From NCBI RefSeq assembly GCF_006517275.1, contig NZ_CP041191.1, positions 5,885,001-5,949,000 on the forward strand: DNA of 64,000 bases, read 5' to 3'. The notes under the pieces are model-generated. The model saw only the letters and a list, made by a program, of their open reading frames with translations. It did not search any database and was not told the origin of the DNA. A program made the translations under genes and the position numbers. Below, one piece after another: positions 19,229-28,272 of this stretch (its first letter is position 1; the number at the start of each line of letters is the position of its first letter). Source of the stretch: Labrenzia sp. PHM005 (lineage in GTDB: Bacteria; Pseudomonadota; Alphaproteobacteria; Rhizobiales; Stappiaceae).

Positions 19229-19942
19229 GTGGTGTGGACGCTGGGCGATTTCATCTCCAAGAGTTTTGTGTTGGCTGCGGTGACAGCTCTTGCAGCCTGC
19301 CAAGCAGCGGATGGGACGACCGTTGCCCCAGATACCGCCCTTGTGAACAACCTCATGGCTGGGCTTGGGGCAGTCGATCCTAATAAGAAAGAGATCGACT
19401 ACAAGCCACGCGCTCCTCTTGCGATGCCAGCTGAAGGTAGCAACTTACCGGAGCCAGAAACACAAGTTGCTGGGACCAACGCTGCGAATTGGCCACAAGA
19501 GCGAAACAACGAAGAGCTGAATGCGTTACGCGAGCGCTATAAAGAGTCGTATGACTATAATGGCGACCTTAAGCGGTTGACACCTGAGCAGATGGCAGGC
19601 TTCGAGATTGTTGGATCAGAGAAGAAAGAATTTAAGCCCGGCAAAGTGGATGTTCAGCGCCCAGATGGTTCGACCAACCGCATCTCAATAGAAGAAATGA
19701 AAACAGGTTCAAAACGCTTCGATGAGCTGAAGCAGCAGAAAGACGGATCAAAAAGCGCAGAATTCGCTCTGAAAAGAAATTATCTCATTGAGCCACCTGC
19801 AGCTTACAGCACGCCGTCGGCGGATGCCCCGATGCCATCTGCGAATATCGAGGTCAAAAAAACCTTCGCACCGCTCCAACGTGACCATGAATCCAACCGG
19901 TTGGATCCGCGTTGCCTGGAAGGAAACGCGAAGTACTGTTGA
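19229..19942 (+). CDS. Predicted lipoprotein, DUF3035-like
   Basis: A 237-aa exported lipoprotein. The signal peptide ends in lipobox LAAC with the acylated Cys at residue 24. After it, the segment DYKPRAPLAMPAEGSNLPEP resembles the proline-rich RAPLxxP motif of DUF3035 proteins. The remainder is charged and probably poorly structured, with a C-terminal pair of cysteines (RCLEGNAKYC). GTG 19229 has GAGG about eight bases upstream; GTG 19232 is equivalent. It lies between lspA and the M16 peptidases and is closed by a strong terminator at 19992. The function is unknown. Confidence 0.75.
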   Translation: MVWTLGDFISKSFVLAAVTALAACQAADGTTVAPDTALVNNLMAGLGAVDPNKKEIDYKPRAPLAMPAEGSNLPEPETQVAGTNAANWPQERNNEELNALRERYKESYDYNGDLKRLTPEQMAGFEIVGSEKKEFKPGKVDVQRPDGSTNRISIEEMKTGSKRFDELKQQKDGSKSAEFALKRNYLIEPPAAYSTPSADAPMPSANIEVKKTFAPLQRDHESNRLDPRCLEGNAKYC

Positions 19943-19991
19943 TGACATTGGCCTGACTGGCATTCAGGCGAAAATAACAAATATTTAATGC

Positions 19992-20042
19992 AGCCTCCGG
20001 ACTTCTTAGCCCTATATGGGTCTGAAGGCCGGAGGCTTTTTT
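19992..20042 (+). terminator. Rho-independent terminator after the lipoprotein gene
   Basis: A long stem (AGCCTCCGG pairing with CCGGAGGCT, extended by ACTTC/GAAG) followed by a run of T residues about 50 bp after the stop. It separates ileS-lspA-lipoprotein from the M16 operon. Confidence 0.88.
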
Positions 20043-20068
20043 GTATGGGCAGGAAATAGGAGCCCCTA

Positions 20069-21538
20069 GTGACTGGATTGCATCGATTATTTCAATCGAC
20101 ATGCCGCTGCTGGACTGCACCCCGGGTGCTTTGCGCGGGTTTGTTGACAACAACCATTCTCGCCGTGTCGGCTACTGTTCCAATAACCGAGCATGCATTC
20201 GCGGCTGAAACGGCGCAAGAGGACATCGTCATTGCGCCCAATTTGGAACGTTTCGTTTTGGAGAACGGACTGGAGGTGGTGGTCATCCCGGATCGCCGTG
20301 CCCCAGTCGTCACCCATATGCTCTGGTACAAAGTCGGTTCCGCCGATGAACCGGACGGTCAGTCTGGAGTCGCGCATTTCCTTGAACACCTGATGTTCAA
20401 GGGTACGACAAACAATCCGGATGGTGCCTTCTCCAAGATGGTCGCAGACCGTGGCGGACAAGAAAACGCCTTCACGAGCCTGGATTACACCGCCTACTTC
20501 CAGCGGGTTGCCAAAGAACACTTGCCGCTCATGATGGAGCTTGAGGCAGACCGAATGGAAAATCTTGTTCTCAGCGATGAGGTCGTTGCGCCGGAACGGG
20601 ATGTTGTGCTGGAAGAGAGGCGGGACCGGGTCGACAGTCAGCCCAGATCCCGGCTCCGGGAAGCAATGAACGCGATCACCTTTGTTAATCACCCCTATGG
20701 CTCTCCGGTGATCGGCTGGGAAAGCGAGATTGAGGCATTAAATGCGGAGGCTGCGATCGCCTTTTATGATCGCTTCTACACCCCCAACAATGCAGTTCTG
20801 ATCGTTGCCGGCGACGTTGACCCAGACAATGTAAAAGAGTTGGCGAAGGCCACTTATGGGAAAGTCGCCCGGCGGGCCGAGCCTGGTAACCGTGTGCGTC
20901 CTGCAGAACCGCCGCTGTCAGGTGAACGCCGAATTGCTGTTACTGATCCGCGGGTCCGGCAGGAATCTGTTTCGCATACCTGGATCGTCCCCAGCCAAAC
21001 AACCGGTGAAGGCCGGACGCCCGAAGCCCTGGATATCCTCGCCTATATCCTCGGAGAAGGACCGACGAGCCGCTTGCATAAAAAACTGGTTCTTGAGACG
21101 GAAACCGCCATTAGCTCGGGCGCCTATTATCAGGGTGGTGCGCTAAACCAAGGCCGATTTTATGTCTATGTCTCACCGCGGCCTGGCCATACCTTGGAAG
21201 AAGTTGAAGCGTTGGCAGCAGAAGAACTGCAAAAGCTCTTGGACACGGGTGTCACCGACGAAGAAGTGGAGCGCGCCAAATACAGCATGATCGCAAGCTC
21301 AATTTATGCGCAAGACAGCCAGTCCGGCCTTGCCCGTTTGTTTGGCTCGGCACTCACCACCGGACTGGCGGTTGACGATGTGCAAACCTGGCCCAGTCAA
21401 GTCCAAGCCGTAACAAAAGACGATGTTTTGGAAGCTGCCCGAACCTACTTATCGGGTGTTCCTGTGACCGGGGAATTGAGAATCCCGCAGCCTGACACCG
21501 AAGCAAGCGGCCCGGATAAATCCGGCAAGGAGTCTTGA
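20069..21538 (+). CDS. M16 zinc peptidase, catalytic (zinc-binding) subunit
   Basis: A 489-aa exported M16B peptidase. A hydrophobic leader near residues 20-45 ends in AFAAE, so it is probably periplasmic. The inverted zinc motif HFLEH is at about residues 103-107, with the distal glutamate in the following helix. The second half lacks the Arg/Tyr pair used in substrate binding by single-chain members; the neighbouring gene supplies it. GTG 20069 lies downstream of AGGAG. It overlaps or abuts the next gene (stop 21538, next ATG 21541), so the two are co-translated. Confidence 0.92.
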   Translation: MTGLHRLFQSTCRCWTAPRVLCAGLLTTTILAVSATVPITEHAFAAETAQEDIVIAPNLERFVLENGLEVVVIPDRRAPVVTHMLWYKVGSADEPDGQSGVAHFLEHLMFKGTTNNPDGAFSKMVADRGGQENAFTSLDYTAYFQRVAKEHLPLMMELEADRMENLVLSDEVVAPERDVVLEERRDRVDSQPRSRLREAMNAITFVNHPYGSPVIGWESEIEALNAEAAIAFYDRFYTPNNAVLIVAGDVDPDNVKELAKATYGKVARRAEPGNRVRPAEPPLSGERRIAVTDPRVRQESVSHTWIVPSQTTGEGRTPEALDILAYILGEGPTSRLHKKLVLETETAISSGAYYQGGALNQGRFYVYVSPRPGHTLEEVEALAAEELQKLLDTGVTDEEVERAKYSMIASSIYAQDSQSGLARLFGSALTTGLAVDDVQTWPSQVQAVTKDDVLEAARTYLSGVPVTGELRIPQPDTEASGPDKSGKES

Positions 21539-21540
21539 TC

Positions 21541-22875
21541 ATGAACCTTCTGCGTATTCGTTCCAAGACACTGGTCGCATCTGCGCTCCTTGCCGTTATC
21601 ATGCTGCTCGGTAGCCGCACAGCTTGGGCCGTCGAAATCCAGAAAGTGATTAGTTCTGAAGGCATCGAAGCTTGGCTGGTGGAAGATCACACCGTTCCGC
21701 TGGTGGCTCTGAATTTCTCCTTTGATGGTGGTTCCTCGCAGGACCCTGTGGGCAAAGCCGGGCTTACACGCCTTCTGGCAGCCACCCTTGATGAAGGCTC
21801 CGGTGACTTAAGTTCCGAAGACTATCAGGCACGTCTCGAAGAACTTGCGATCAGCGTAGGTTTCAGCACCGGAAAAGATCGGTTTTATGGCAACTTAAGA
21901 ACCCTGACCCGAACCTTGCCCGAAGCGGCAGAAATGCTTGCGACAGCTTTGAATGCCCCCCGTTTTGATGCTGCCCCAGTCGAACGCATGAAAACCAGCC
22001 TCATCACGCAGGCCCGGCGCAATGAAACCAGTCCAGATGCAATCGCGGGACGCACACTCGCTGAAGCGGTTTTTGGAGACCATCCTTATGCCCGCCCCAC
22101 TTTGGGAACTGAAGAAACGCTTGAAACGCTGAGCTCTGAAGATCTAGAAGCTCAGAAGTCAAAACTGATTGCGAAAAGCGGACTGAAAATTGGCGTGGTT
22201 GGGGCCATTGATGCCGAAACCTTAAAGCCGTTGCTGGATCAGGTGTTTGGGGGACTGCCGGACAACGCTGACCTACAGCCGATCTCGGATCTGACACCGG
22301 AAACAGGCGAAGATGTTCACGCGTTTCTCGAGGTGCCACAAACCACGGTGCTGGTCTCTTTACCTGGCCTCAAGCGGGACGATCCAGATTATCAGGCCGC
22401 TTACGTGATGAACCATATTCTTGGTGGCGGATCTTTCACTTCTTGGATGTATCAAGAAGTCCGGGAAAAGCGCGGTCTGTCTTATGGCGCCGGCACCTCG
22501 CTTTCACCTTACAAACATACAGGTCTTCTGATCGGCTCAGCCGCAACAAAAGCGGAACGGTCTGACGAAACAGTCGAAGTTATCCGCGCACAGCTCAAAC
22601 GGATGGCCGAACAGGGTCCGACACAAGCCGAACTTGAGAGCGCCAAACGCTACATAACTGGGTCCTATCCCCTGCGGTTCGACAGTTCAGGTAAGATTGC
22701 CAGCCAGTTGGTGGCCCTGCAAAATGCAGACCTCGGCATGGATTACTTCGACCGGCGCAACAGCGAGATCGAGGCCGTCACACTAGAAGACGTCAACCGA
22801 GTGGCCCAACGTCTATTTGCTGGGGTTGAACCCACCATCATTCAGGTTGGTCCCAACGGTCAGGCGACAGACTGA
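21541..22875 (+). CDS. M16 peptidase-like partner subunit lacking the zinc motif
   Basis: A 444-aa exported protein of the M16 fold with a signal peptide ending near AWAVE. Where HxxEH is expected the sequence reads GLTRLLAATLDEG, so zinc cannot be bound. It does keep the Arg/Tyr substrate-binding element YQEVREKRGLSYGAG that the upstream gene lacks. This is the arrangement of heterosubunit M16B peptidases, in which one chain supplies zinc and the other the R/Y pair. ATG 21541 has AAGGAG eight bases upstream. It ends before a bidirectional terminator. Confidence 0.9.
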   Translation: MNLLRIRSKTLVASALLAVIMLLGSRTAWAVEIQKVISSEGIEAWLVEDHTVPLVALNFSFDGGSSQDPVGKAGLTRLLAATLDEGSGDLSSEDYQARLEELAISVGFSTGKDRFYGNLRTLTRTLPEAAEMLATALNAPRFDAAPVERMKTSLITQARRNETSPDAIAGRTLAEAVFGDHPYARPTLGTEETLETLSSEDLEAQKSKLIAKSGLKIGVVGAIDAETLKPLLDQVFGGLPDNADLQPISDLTPETGEDVHAFLEVPQTTVLVSLPGLKRDDPDYQAAYVMNHILGGGSFTSWMYQEVREKRGLSYGAGTSLSPYKHTGLLIGSAATKAERSDETVEVIRAQLKRMAEQGPTQAELESAKRYITGSYPLRFDSSGKIASQLVALQNADLGMDYFDRRNSEIEAVTLEDVNRVAQRLFAGVEPTIIQVGPNGQATD

Positions 22876-22892
22876 ACGATCATCAAGTGGAC

Positions 22893-22927
22893 AAAAAAAA
22901 GCGGCGGGCCTAGCCCGCCGCTTTTTT
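22893..22927. terminator. Bidirectional terminator between convergent genes
   Basis: A perfect 9-bp GC stem, GCGGCGGGC / GCCCGCCGC (22901-22921, 3-base loop), flanked by eight A on the left and six T on the right, so it works in both directions. Its loop and right arm coincide with the last codons and stop of the EAL gene. Confidence 0.9.
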
Positions 22928-24454
22928 ACGAGGAGCTGGTGTCCCCTGAAGCACTTCGGCCCGAACCGGCCTTGGTGGTGAGAACAAGTTGCCCTGCGCC
23001 AGCTTGATGTCGAAATCAAGCAGCTCCAGGACCTGAGATTCCGTTTCTACGTGATCTGTGATCAGCTCCATCCCATATCGATGCAACAGATCGCCAAAGT
23101 CCGCTGGATGGATATGTCCGTGATTGGTTTCCCGGCGGCCAATCAGATAATCAGCATTCAATTTGCCATACCTAAAGCCATGGCCCGCGAGGCTGTTGAA
23201 GTCCATTTTCATGTCATCGATCTGATCGACAGAAAAGCGGAAACCAGCATCGTATAGAGCCGACATCCGATCAAAATCGGCAGTGCTCATGCCCGCAATG
23301 TCGGCCTGTGAAAACTCAAAAACCAGAGCCCCGGAAAACTCTTTATGGGTCCGCACAAACTCAAGGAAGCCCGGAAAGAAGGTTTCATCTGATAGAGACT
23401 GGGATGAAATGTTGCAAAACAGGATCGCGTTCTTGTTCCGTGACATTAACCGGCGGATCACCTGCACCGACCGGAACAGCAGCAAGTTGTCGATCCGGGC
23501 AATCTGGCCTGAACGAACGGCTTCAGGCAGGAATGCCCGCGCTTCGATTGAATCGCCATTGGCGTTGCGCAGCCGGGTAAAGGCTTCGTAGTGTTTCACT
23601 TGGCGTTGCGGCAGGCTGACGATCGGCTGAAGATAGAGTTCCACACGGTTTGCGTTCAGAGCCGACATAATCAGCTCGTTCATCGCGGCGTCCGGACCTG
23701 GCTGTTCCAAACGGGAGACCTGCGGATCAGCCGGCAGCTCTGCAAACTCCTCACCACCAGCTGAAATGTCTGCCGCCGGCATTGGCGGTTGCCCGTCCCG
23801 GGGCACGTGAACACCATAGCGGCGGTCTAACTCCGACATATCTCTATGTGTCGGGACAGCCCCCTCATTATATGGCCCAGGCTGCGGCGGGGGTGCAAAA
23901 GGATGTTGTGGCGGCGCTGCAGGAGCAGGAGCACGCGAATAAGGATCCTGATAGTTCTGGTTCTGGCCGTGTGCCGGAGCAAAACCCGGCGATGGTTGTG
24001 GCGTTTGCGGATACTGAGGCAAGCTTTGAACTGGTGGCGGCGGCGCGATCGCCTGCTGGTCTTCAACCTTGGTTTCAAGGTCAGACATGGCTTCGGCCAT
24101 CTGCTTGACCAATGTTCCAAGGACTTCAACTTCGGCAAACAGCGGATCGATTTCTGCACGTGTCCGGCGTGGCATGCTGTGCTCCATGCCTGTCAGGCGC
24201 CCTTCGAGGTTGCCGACATCCTCATCCAGATCGGTCATACGCTCTTCTAGGCGTTCAACCGCGTCGCTGACCGCACTTCTGTCCCTGGATCGTCCAATAA
24301 GGAGATGAACCAAGATCATGGTGCACATTAGGGCAAGCGACAGCGACACGGCTTCGCCGAATGGGCGACCGAATTGGAACACCATCACCGCCGCCGAGGA
24401 CAGCGCGATGATCGCCATGCATATTGCTACAAATATCGTCGCGGTCCGGCCCAT
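22910..24454 (-). CDS. Membrane-anchored degenerate EAL-domain protein
   Basis: A 514-aa protein. Two hydrophobic segments in the first 60 residues anchor it, a coiled coil follows (residues about 65-125, LEERMTDLDEDVGNLEGRL), then a Pro/Gln-rich linker, then a C-terminal EAL domain from about residue 260. The canonical EAL start appears as EAFTRL, but later c-di-GMP phosphodiesterase motifs are altered: VFEFSQADI in place of the E(L/I)TE box, VDQIDD in place of DDFGTG, and KLNADYL in place of KxD. It is therefore probably a c-di-GMP-binding or scaffold protein rather than an active hydrolase. Its final codons form part of the terminator. Confidence 0.85.
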   Translation of the reverse strand: MGRTATIFVAICMAIIALSSAAVMVFQFGRPFGEAVSLSLALMCTMILVHLLIGRSRDRSAVSDAVERLEERMTDLDEDVGNLEGRLTGMEHSMPRRTRAEIDPLFAEVEVLGTLVKQMAEAMSDLETKVEDQQAIAPPPPVQSLPQYPQTPQPSPGFAPAHGQNQNYQDPYSRAPAPAAPPQHPFAPPPQPGPYNEGAVPTHRDMSELDRRYGVHVPRDGQPPMPAADISAGGEEFAELPADPQVSRLEQPGPDAAMNELIMSALNANRVELYLQPIVSLPQRQVKHYEAFTRLRNANGDSIEARAFLPEAVRSGQIARIDNLLLFRSVQVIRRLMSRNKNAILFCNISSQSLSDETFFPGFLEFVRTHKEFSGALVFEFSQADIAGMSTADFDRMSALYDAGFRFSVDQIDDMKMDFNSLAGHGFRYGKLNADYLIGRRETNHGHIHPADFGDLLHRYGMELITDHVETESQVLELLDFDIKLAQGNLFSPPRPVRAEVLQGTPAPRKKAAG

Positions 24455-24774
24455 TTGGTGCTGAATCTACCCGATGCGAATCAAAAAACACTGGTTAATC
24501 ATGCCTTAAGAAGGCTTTGGCTCCGAATCCGCAAGCCCCCCTCTAGCGAGTTTTTGGCGACTTGTCCCCGACTATGCGCGCTTTCCAACTTCAAAACGAC
24601 CTGTTTTGGCTATCAGTTGCGACATAATTAAGTGAATGAGCTGTTTGAAAAGCAAAGTCCCAGATCAGGATTTTGACCTATTGGGGATTGAAATTCAACA
24701 AACCCTGCGCAATATTACGCTACGTAATTTTTTCATTATTTGAATGCACCTGTTCTAGCAACGAGGCTAAAGCT
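24455..24774. promoter_or_regulatory. AT-rich divergent intergenic region
   Basis: About 320 bp between the EAL gene and the next plus-strand gene. The right half (24600-24750) is markedly AT-rich and contains the perfect palindrome TTGAAATTCAA, consistent with promoters or a regulator site. No gene is seen. Confidence 0.4.
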
Positions 24775-25611
24775 ATGCCCGCGTCCGGGCAATCATCGAG
24801 GTGGGAAGACAGGAAAAGCGGCTCCGGCACAACACAACCTGCTCCCAAATTCTCGTCGCCTTCAAAAAGCGATCAAGGCCGCGCTTTGGATGACCGGGAG
24901 ACCCCGACCGAGAACGCAAAGCAAACCAATCCGCATCAAGCACGGCTTATCGAAGATTGCCTTGATAAGGTGCTGAATAGCTCTGAATTTAAAACAACAC
25001 CGCAACTTCGGGCATTTTTACAATTTATCGTTGATGCAGCGCTGAAGGGCCGGAAACAGGACCTAAAAGGCCATATAATTGCGGTTGAGGCACTCGGTCG
25101 CGGGCCCGGCTTTGATCCAAATTCAGATCCCATTGTCAGAGTGGAAGCCGCCCGGCTGCGGTCCCGCCTTAGCGACTATTACTCGGGTTCTGGATCTGAT
25201 GATCCTGTTCAGATCACTGTACCAAAGGGAGGCTATGCGCCGGTCTTTCTTGAAGTAGCTGATCCTGCGGCTACTGATGACCCGGTTGACATAACTGGGA
25301 CCGAGCCGGACCGGAATGAACCAGTTCAACACCAAATGACATCGCACACTTTGCCAGGCGGCGGCAGTCTCTCTGTGCCCCAATCGCAGCTTTCAAGCTC
25401 GTCTGGTTTTCAAGATCGGCCAACCGCTGGTGATTTTCTTCAACAAGAAATGCCCGCAGCGCAGGAAGGCCCCATTCTCCGGGAAGACAGCACCACTTCG
25501 TATTTAGGCGAACTTCGCAAGATATTGACCCAGCCGCGTTTCACGCTGCTTTGGATTCTGATTGCCGGCATGGTGTGTTTTCTGGCCGGATATTTGGCTG
25601 GCCGGGGATAA
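24775..25611 (+). CDS. Orphan domain usually fused to TPR/cyclase proteins, with C-terminal membrane anchor
   Basis: A 278-aa protein. After a disordered N-terminus, residues about 60-165 form a conserved module: SSEFKTTPQLRAFLQFIVD, then DLKGHIIAVEALGR, GFDPNSDPIVRVEAARLRSR, and VPKGGYAPVF. I know this block as the N-terminal part of large proteobacterial proteins that continue with TPR or adenylate-cyclase-like regions. Here no such region follows; a low-complexity linker leads to one C-terminal transmembrane helix (LLWILIAGMVCFLAGYLAG). It thus looks like a tail-anchored stand-alone regulator. ATG 24775 has GAGG eight bases upstream; an upstream ATG at 24673 is unlikely. Confidence 0.7.
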   Translation: MPASGQSSRWEDRKSGSGTTQPAPKFSSPSKSDQGRALDDRETPTENAKQTNPHQARLIEDCLDKVLNSSEFKTTPQLRAFLQFIVDAALKGRKQDLKGHIIAVEALGRGPGFDPNSDPIVRVEAARLRSRLSDYYSGSGSDDPVQITVPKGGYAPVFLEVADPAATDDPVDITGTEPDRNEPVQHQMTSHTLPGGGSLSVPQSQLSSSSGFQDRPTAGDFLQQEMPAAQEGPILREDSTTSYLGELRKILTQPRFTLLWILIAGMVCFLAGYLAGRG

Positions 25612-25757
25612 CTCAACGGTATTTGCGCCCTTTTCGGGTAAAAAATGCAATTTGCTTCATCTGACAACGCTTTGTTTACCCTGTTTGGCGAATTATCCCT
25701 TTAGCCGGACTTTCGGCACCCGATTGACCCAGATCGAGCGATGGGAGTTGCCCTGCG

Positions 25758-27248
25758 ATGGGGAGTAATGAGGGCAAAGTTTTGCCTGTGATTGTACGAG
25801 TTTTGGATGCCTCTGCATCTGAAGCAGCCCGCACATCGGCTGTCTGCGCGAAACTGCCCGCCGCCTGTTCAGAGCCGATCCTCTACACAGAGTCCGCGGC
25901 TTGCCTCCAAGACCTGGCAGACAAAACAACCGACATTCTCATTGTTGACCTGGAAACGATAGGGGGCGACGAAGCACTGGAAGCTTACGCTGTTCGCTGT
26001 CCAAAGGCCGTCATCCTCGCCGTATCCGCAAAAGGCTCCGTATCGCGGGCGGTCAGCGCCATGCGCGCCGGTGCTCATGACTTCCTGACAAAACCATTTT
26101 CTCTGGACGCCCTGGCTTCAAAAATCAGCTTTCAGCTTCAGCAGCGCCGGCCGTCAGTGAAACAGGCTGCGGCTCCCACTGCAGAGATGCCGCTTGCCGA
26201 TAATCTGCATGCAGCGGCTCCTTTCACGCCACGTGTTGCGCCAGAGCCTGAACAGCCGGCCGGTCTCGGCCGCCTCATCGGAATGTCTGCATCCATGCGC
26301 GACATCCATGACCAAATCCGCCGTATGGCGCCATCACAAGCGCCGGTATTCATCACCGGTGAATCTGGCACAGGCAAGGAATTGTGCGCAGCTGCAGTCC
26401 ACGATTTGTCCCACCGCCGGTCCGCCCGTTTTGTAACCTTGAACTGCGCAGCAATCCCGCGGGATCTCATCGAAAGCGAGATTTTTGGTTATGTACGTGG
26501 AGCCTTTACGGGCGCCACCGACAACCGCATTGGCGCTGCGGAGCAGGCAGATGGCGGCACATTGTTTCTCGACGAAATTGGGGAAATGGACCTGCTGCTG
26601 CAAAGCAAACTGCTGAGGTTCTTACAAACAGGTATGTTCCAGCGGCTTGGCGACACCGAAACACGCAAAGTCGATGCTCGGATCATCTGTGCCACAAACC
26701 GGGATCCGCTTGCAGAAATTACCGCGGGCCGCTTCCGAGAGGATCTTTATTACCGTTTGCATGTGCTGCCAGTCCATTTGCCACCGCTACGCGACCGCCG
26801 GGACGACATTCTGCCGCTCGCAGAAGCCTTCCTGACCCGGTATTCGGCCGAAGAACGGCGGAAGTTCCGGGGCTTTGATGCCGATGCGGAAACGCGCATC
26901 CTATCTTATTCTTGGCCAGGCAATGTTCGGCAGCTCGAAAACACCATCCGCCAAATTGTTGTGATGAACGATGGTGCTGCTGTTACACACGATATGCTGC
27001 CGATGATAATCCGAGACGCCTCGGCACGGCCGAATGGTGTGATCGATTTGTCGCGCGAGCGCTCCCGAGCTCAGCCGGAAAACCGCCCGTTTGGTGCGAT
27101 AGAGCCGCTATGGGCTCAAGAACGGCGGATTATTGAAGACGCACTTGATGCCTTTAACGGCAATATTGCGATGGCAGCAGCTGCATTGGAAATCAGTCCC
27201 TCGACCATCTATCGGAAAAAGCAGTCCTGGGAAGCCCGTTGCGTTTAG
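25758..27248 (+). CDS. Sigma-54-dependent response regulator (NtrC family)
   Basis: A 496-aa bacterial enhancer-binding protein. Residues about 5-125 form a receiver domain with a putative phospho-acceptor in LIVDLET and the lysine in FLTKPF. The AAA+ domain (about 170-400) has Walker A GESGTGKE, the sigma-54 contact loop GAFTGA and Walker [12 protein letters not shown] Fis-type helix-turn-helix closes the protein ([20 protein letters not shown]). It should activate RpoN promoters after phosphorylation. No cognate histidine kinase lies in this window, so it is an orphan regulator. Neighbouring upstream regions show no clear -24/-12 element. Confidence 0.92.
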   Translation: MGSNEGKVLPVIVRVLDASASEAARTSAVCAKLPAACSEPILYTESAACLQDLADKTTDILIVDLETIGGDEALEAYAVRCPKAVILAVSAKGSVSRAVSAMRAGAHDFLTKPFSLDALASKISFQLQQRRPSVKQAAAPTAEMPLADNLHAAAPFTPRVAPEPEQPAGLGRLIGMSASMRDIHDQIRRMAPSQAPVFITGESGTGKELCAAAVHDLSHRRSARFVTLNCAAIPRDLIESEIFGYVRGAFTGATDNRIGAAEQADGGTLFLDEIGEMDLLLQSKLLRFLQTGMFQRLGDTETRKVDARIICATNRDPLAEITAGRFREDLYYRLHVLPVHLPPLRDRRDDILPLAEAFLTRYSAEERRKFRGFDADAETRILSYSWPGNVRQLENTIRQIVVMNDGAAVTHDMLPMIIRDASARPNGVIDLSRERSRAQPENRPFGAIEPLWAQERRIIEDALDAFNGNIAMAAAALEISPSTIYRKKQSWEARCV

Positions 27249-27394
27249 CCGGGTCACTTATCGCGCCTCTCCTATCCGACAAAAGTTCAAGCGTTTACCG
27301 CATCGCACACATTTCCTTGTCTCAAAGGGAAAGTCGGTCTATATCGGCCAAATCGCTAAGAAAAGACAAGATGTAAGGGCGGGCGGGGATTTAT

Positions 27395-27970
27395 ATGACG
27401 AAGCAAGTTGGCCGAATTAAACTTGGGTGGATAGCACCTTCTCTTGCTTTGGCGCTTGGGACCTTTGCAATCCCCGGCACCGCAGCGGCACAATCGCCCG
27501 AAATCCAGACGCCAGCTGCAGCCTTTATAGACGCCTTGAACGGTTATGACGCGGCCTGGTCTGCCAATGGCCTTGCCTTTTCTACGGTCACCTTTACCAA
27601 TGGCACCAGCACCGGCTATGGCCAATACACTGCCAAAAGCGAAGCTTCGTTTGCCGCAGGCGAACCAATCGCGCTCTATGCTGAACCGGTTGGCTATGCC
27701 TTTGACCAATCAAGTGAAGGCTACAGCTACAAGCTTAGTGCCAGTTACAAGCTTCTGAACCAATCTGGTCAGGTTTTGAGCGAGCAAGACGATTTTGCGG
27801 CTTTTACCGGCACCGGCCGCTCCAAACAAAGGCAATTGTCCGCCGCCCTTACCTTCCAGTTCGACGGATTGCCCGCCGGGGACTATCAGCTTCTGGCAAC
27901 TTTCTCGGATGCAATTGGTGGAAAATCCGCCAGTTTCACACTGCCTTTTGCTGTTATCGGTACAAATTGA
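27395..27970 (+). CDS. Secreted protein of unknown function
   Basis: A 191-aa protein with a clear signal peptide ending in GTAAAQS at about residue 37. The mature part is rich in Ser, Thr, Tyr and Phe and alternates in a way that suggests beta sandwich structure (for example TLPFAVIG at the end). No family is recognised and there are no cysteines for disulphides. It follows the sigma-54 regulator by 147 bp and precedes the groESL promoter region. Confidence 0.65.
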   Translation: MTKQVGRIKLGWIAPSLALALGTFAIPGTAAAQSPEIQTPAAAFIDALNGYDAAWSANGLAFSTVTFTNGTSTGYGQYTAKSEASFAAGEPIALYAEPVGYAFDQSSEGYSYKLSASYKLLNQSGQVLSEQDDFAAFTGTGRSKQRQLSAALTFQFDGLPAGDYQLLATFSDAIGGKSASFTLPFAVIGTN

Positions 27971-28103
27971 GTTTAGATATTATCTAGATGAAGTATGCCG
28001 CCTACCGTCTCGGCTAACGGCATAAAGGTTTTCCTTGCTGCAAGGCTGGTTAACCTCAATCAAAACCGACGCTTGGTGGTTGCAGAAAATCTGCAGCCCG
28101 GCA

Positions 28104-28131
28104 TTGACAACAGCCCCCCCGATACATAAAT
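28104..28131 (+). promoter_or_regulatory. Promoter candidate of groESL
   Basis: -35 TTGACA at 28104-28109 and a -10-like ATAAAT at 28126-28131, separated by 16 bp. The CIRCE operator begins about a dozen bases downstream, over the expected transcription start. A sigma-32 reading is also possible. Confidence 0.55.
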
Positions 28132-28143
28132 CCTGTTGCGCTG

Positions 28144-28170
28144 TTAGCACTCGCCTTGAGGGAGTGCTAG
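28144..28170. promoter_or_regulatory. CIRCE operator (HrcA binding site)
   Basis: TTAGCACTC, nine spacer bases, then GAGTGCTAG: a nearly exact match to the CIRCE consensus (TTAGCACTC-N9-GAGTGCTAA, one mismatch at the last base). HrcA repression of groESL is expected. Confidence 0.95.
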
Positions 28171-28272
28171 TGGCGGGCGGGAGGCAGATGTTCTTCCGTT
28201 TCATGTAACCCAATAATCATGTCTCGCGCGCTGCCTATTGCGTGGGGCGCGCTCATGAGAGGAAACAGTTTT

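Larger units (their letters stand above)
27971..28272. promoter_or_regulatory. groESL upstream regulatory region
   Basis: About 300 bp holding a promoter candidate (28104-28131), the CIRCE operator (28144-28170) and a leader of about 100 bp before groES. No gene is seen. Confidence 0.75.

Noticed and set aside
27249..27394. Sigma-54 promoter upstream of the secreted protein gene
   Set aside because: No GG/GC pair with 10-bp spacing and TGGCAC/TTGC context could be found.
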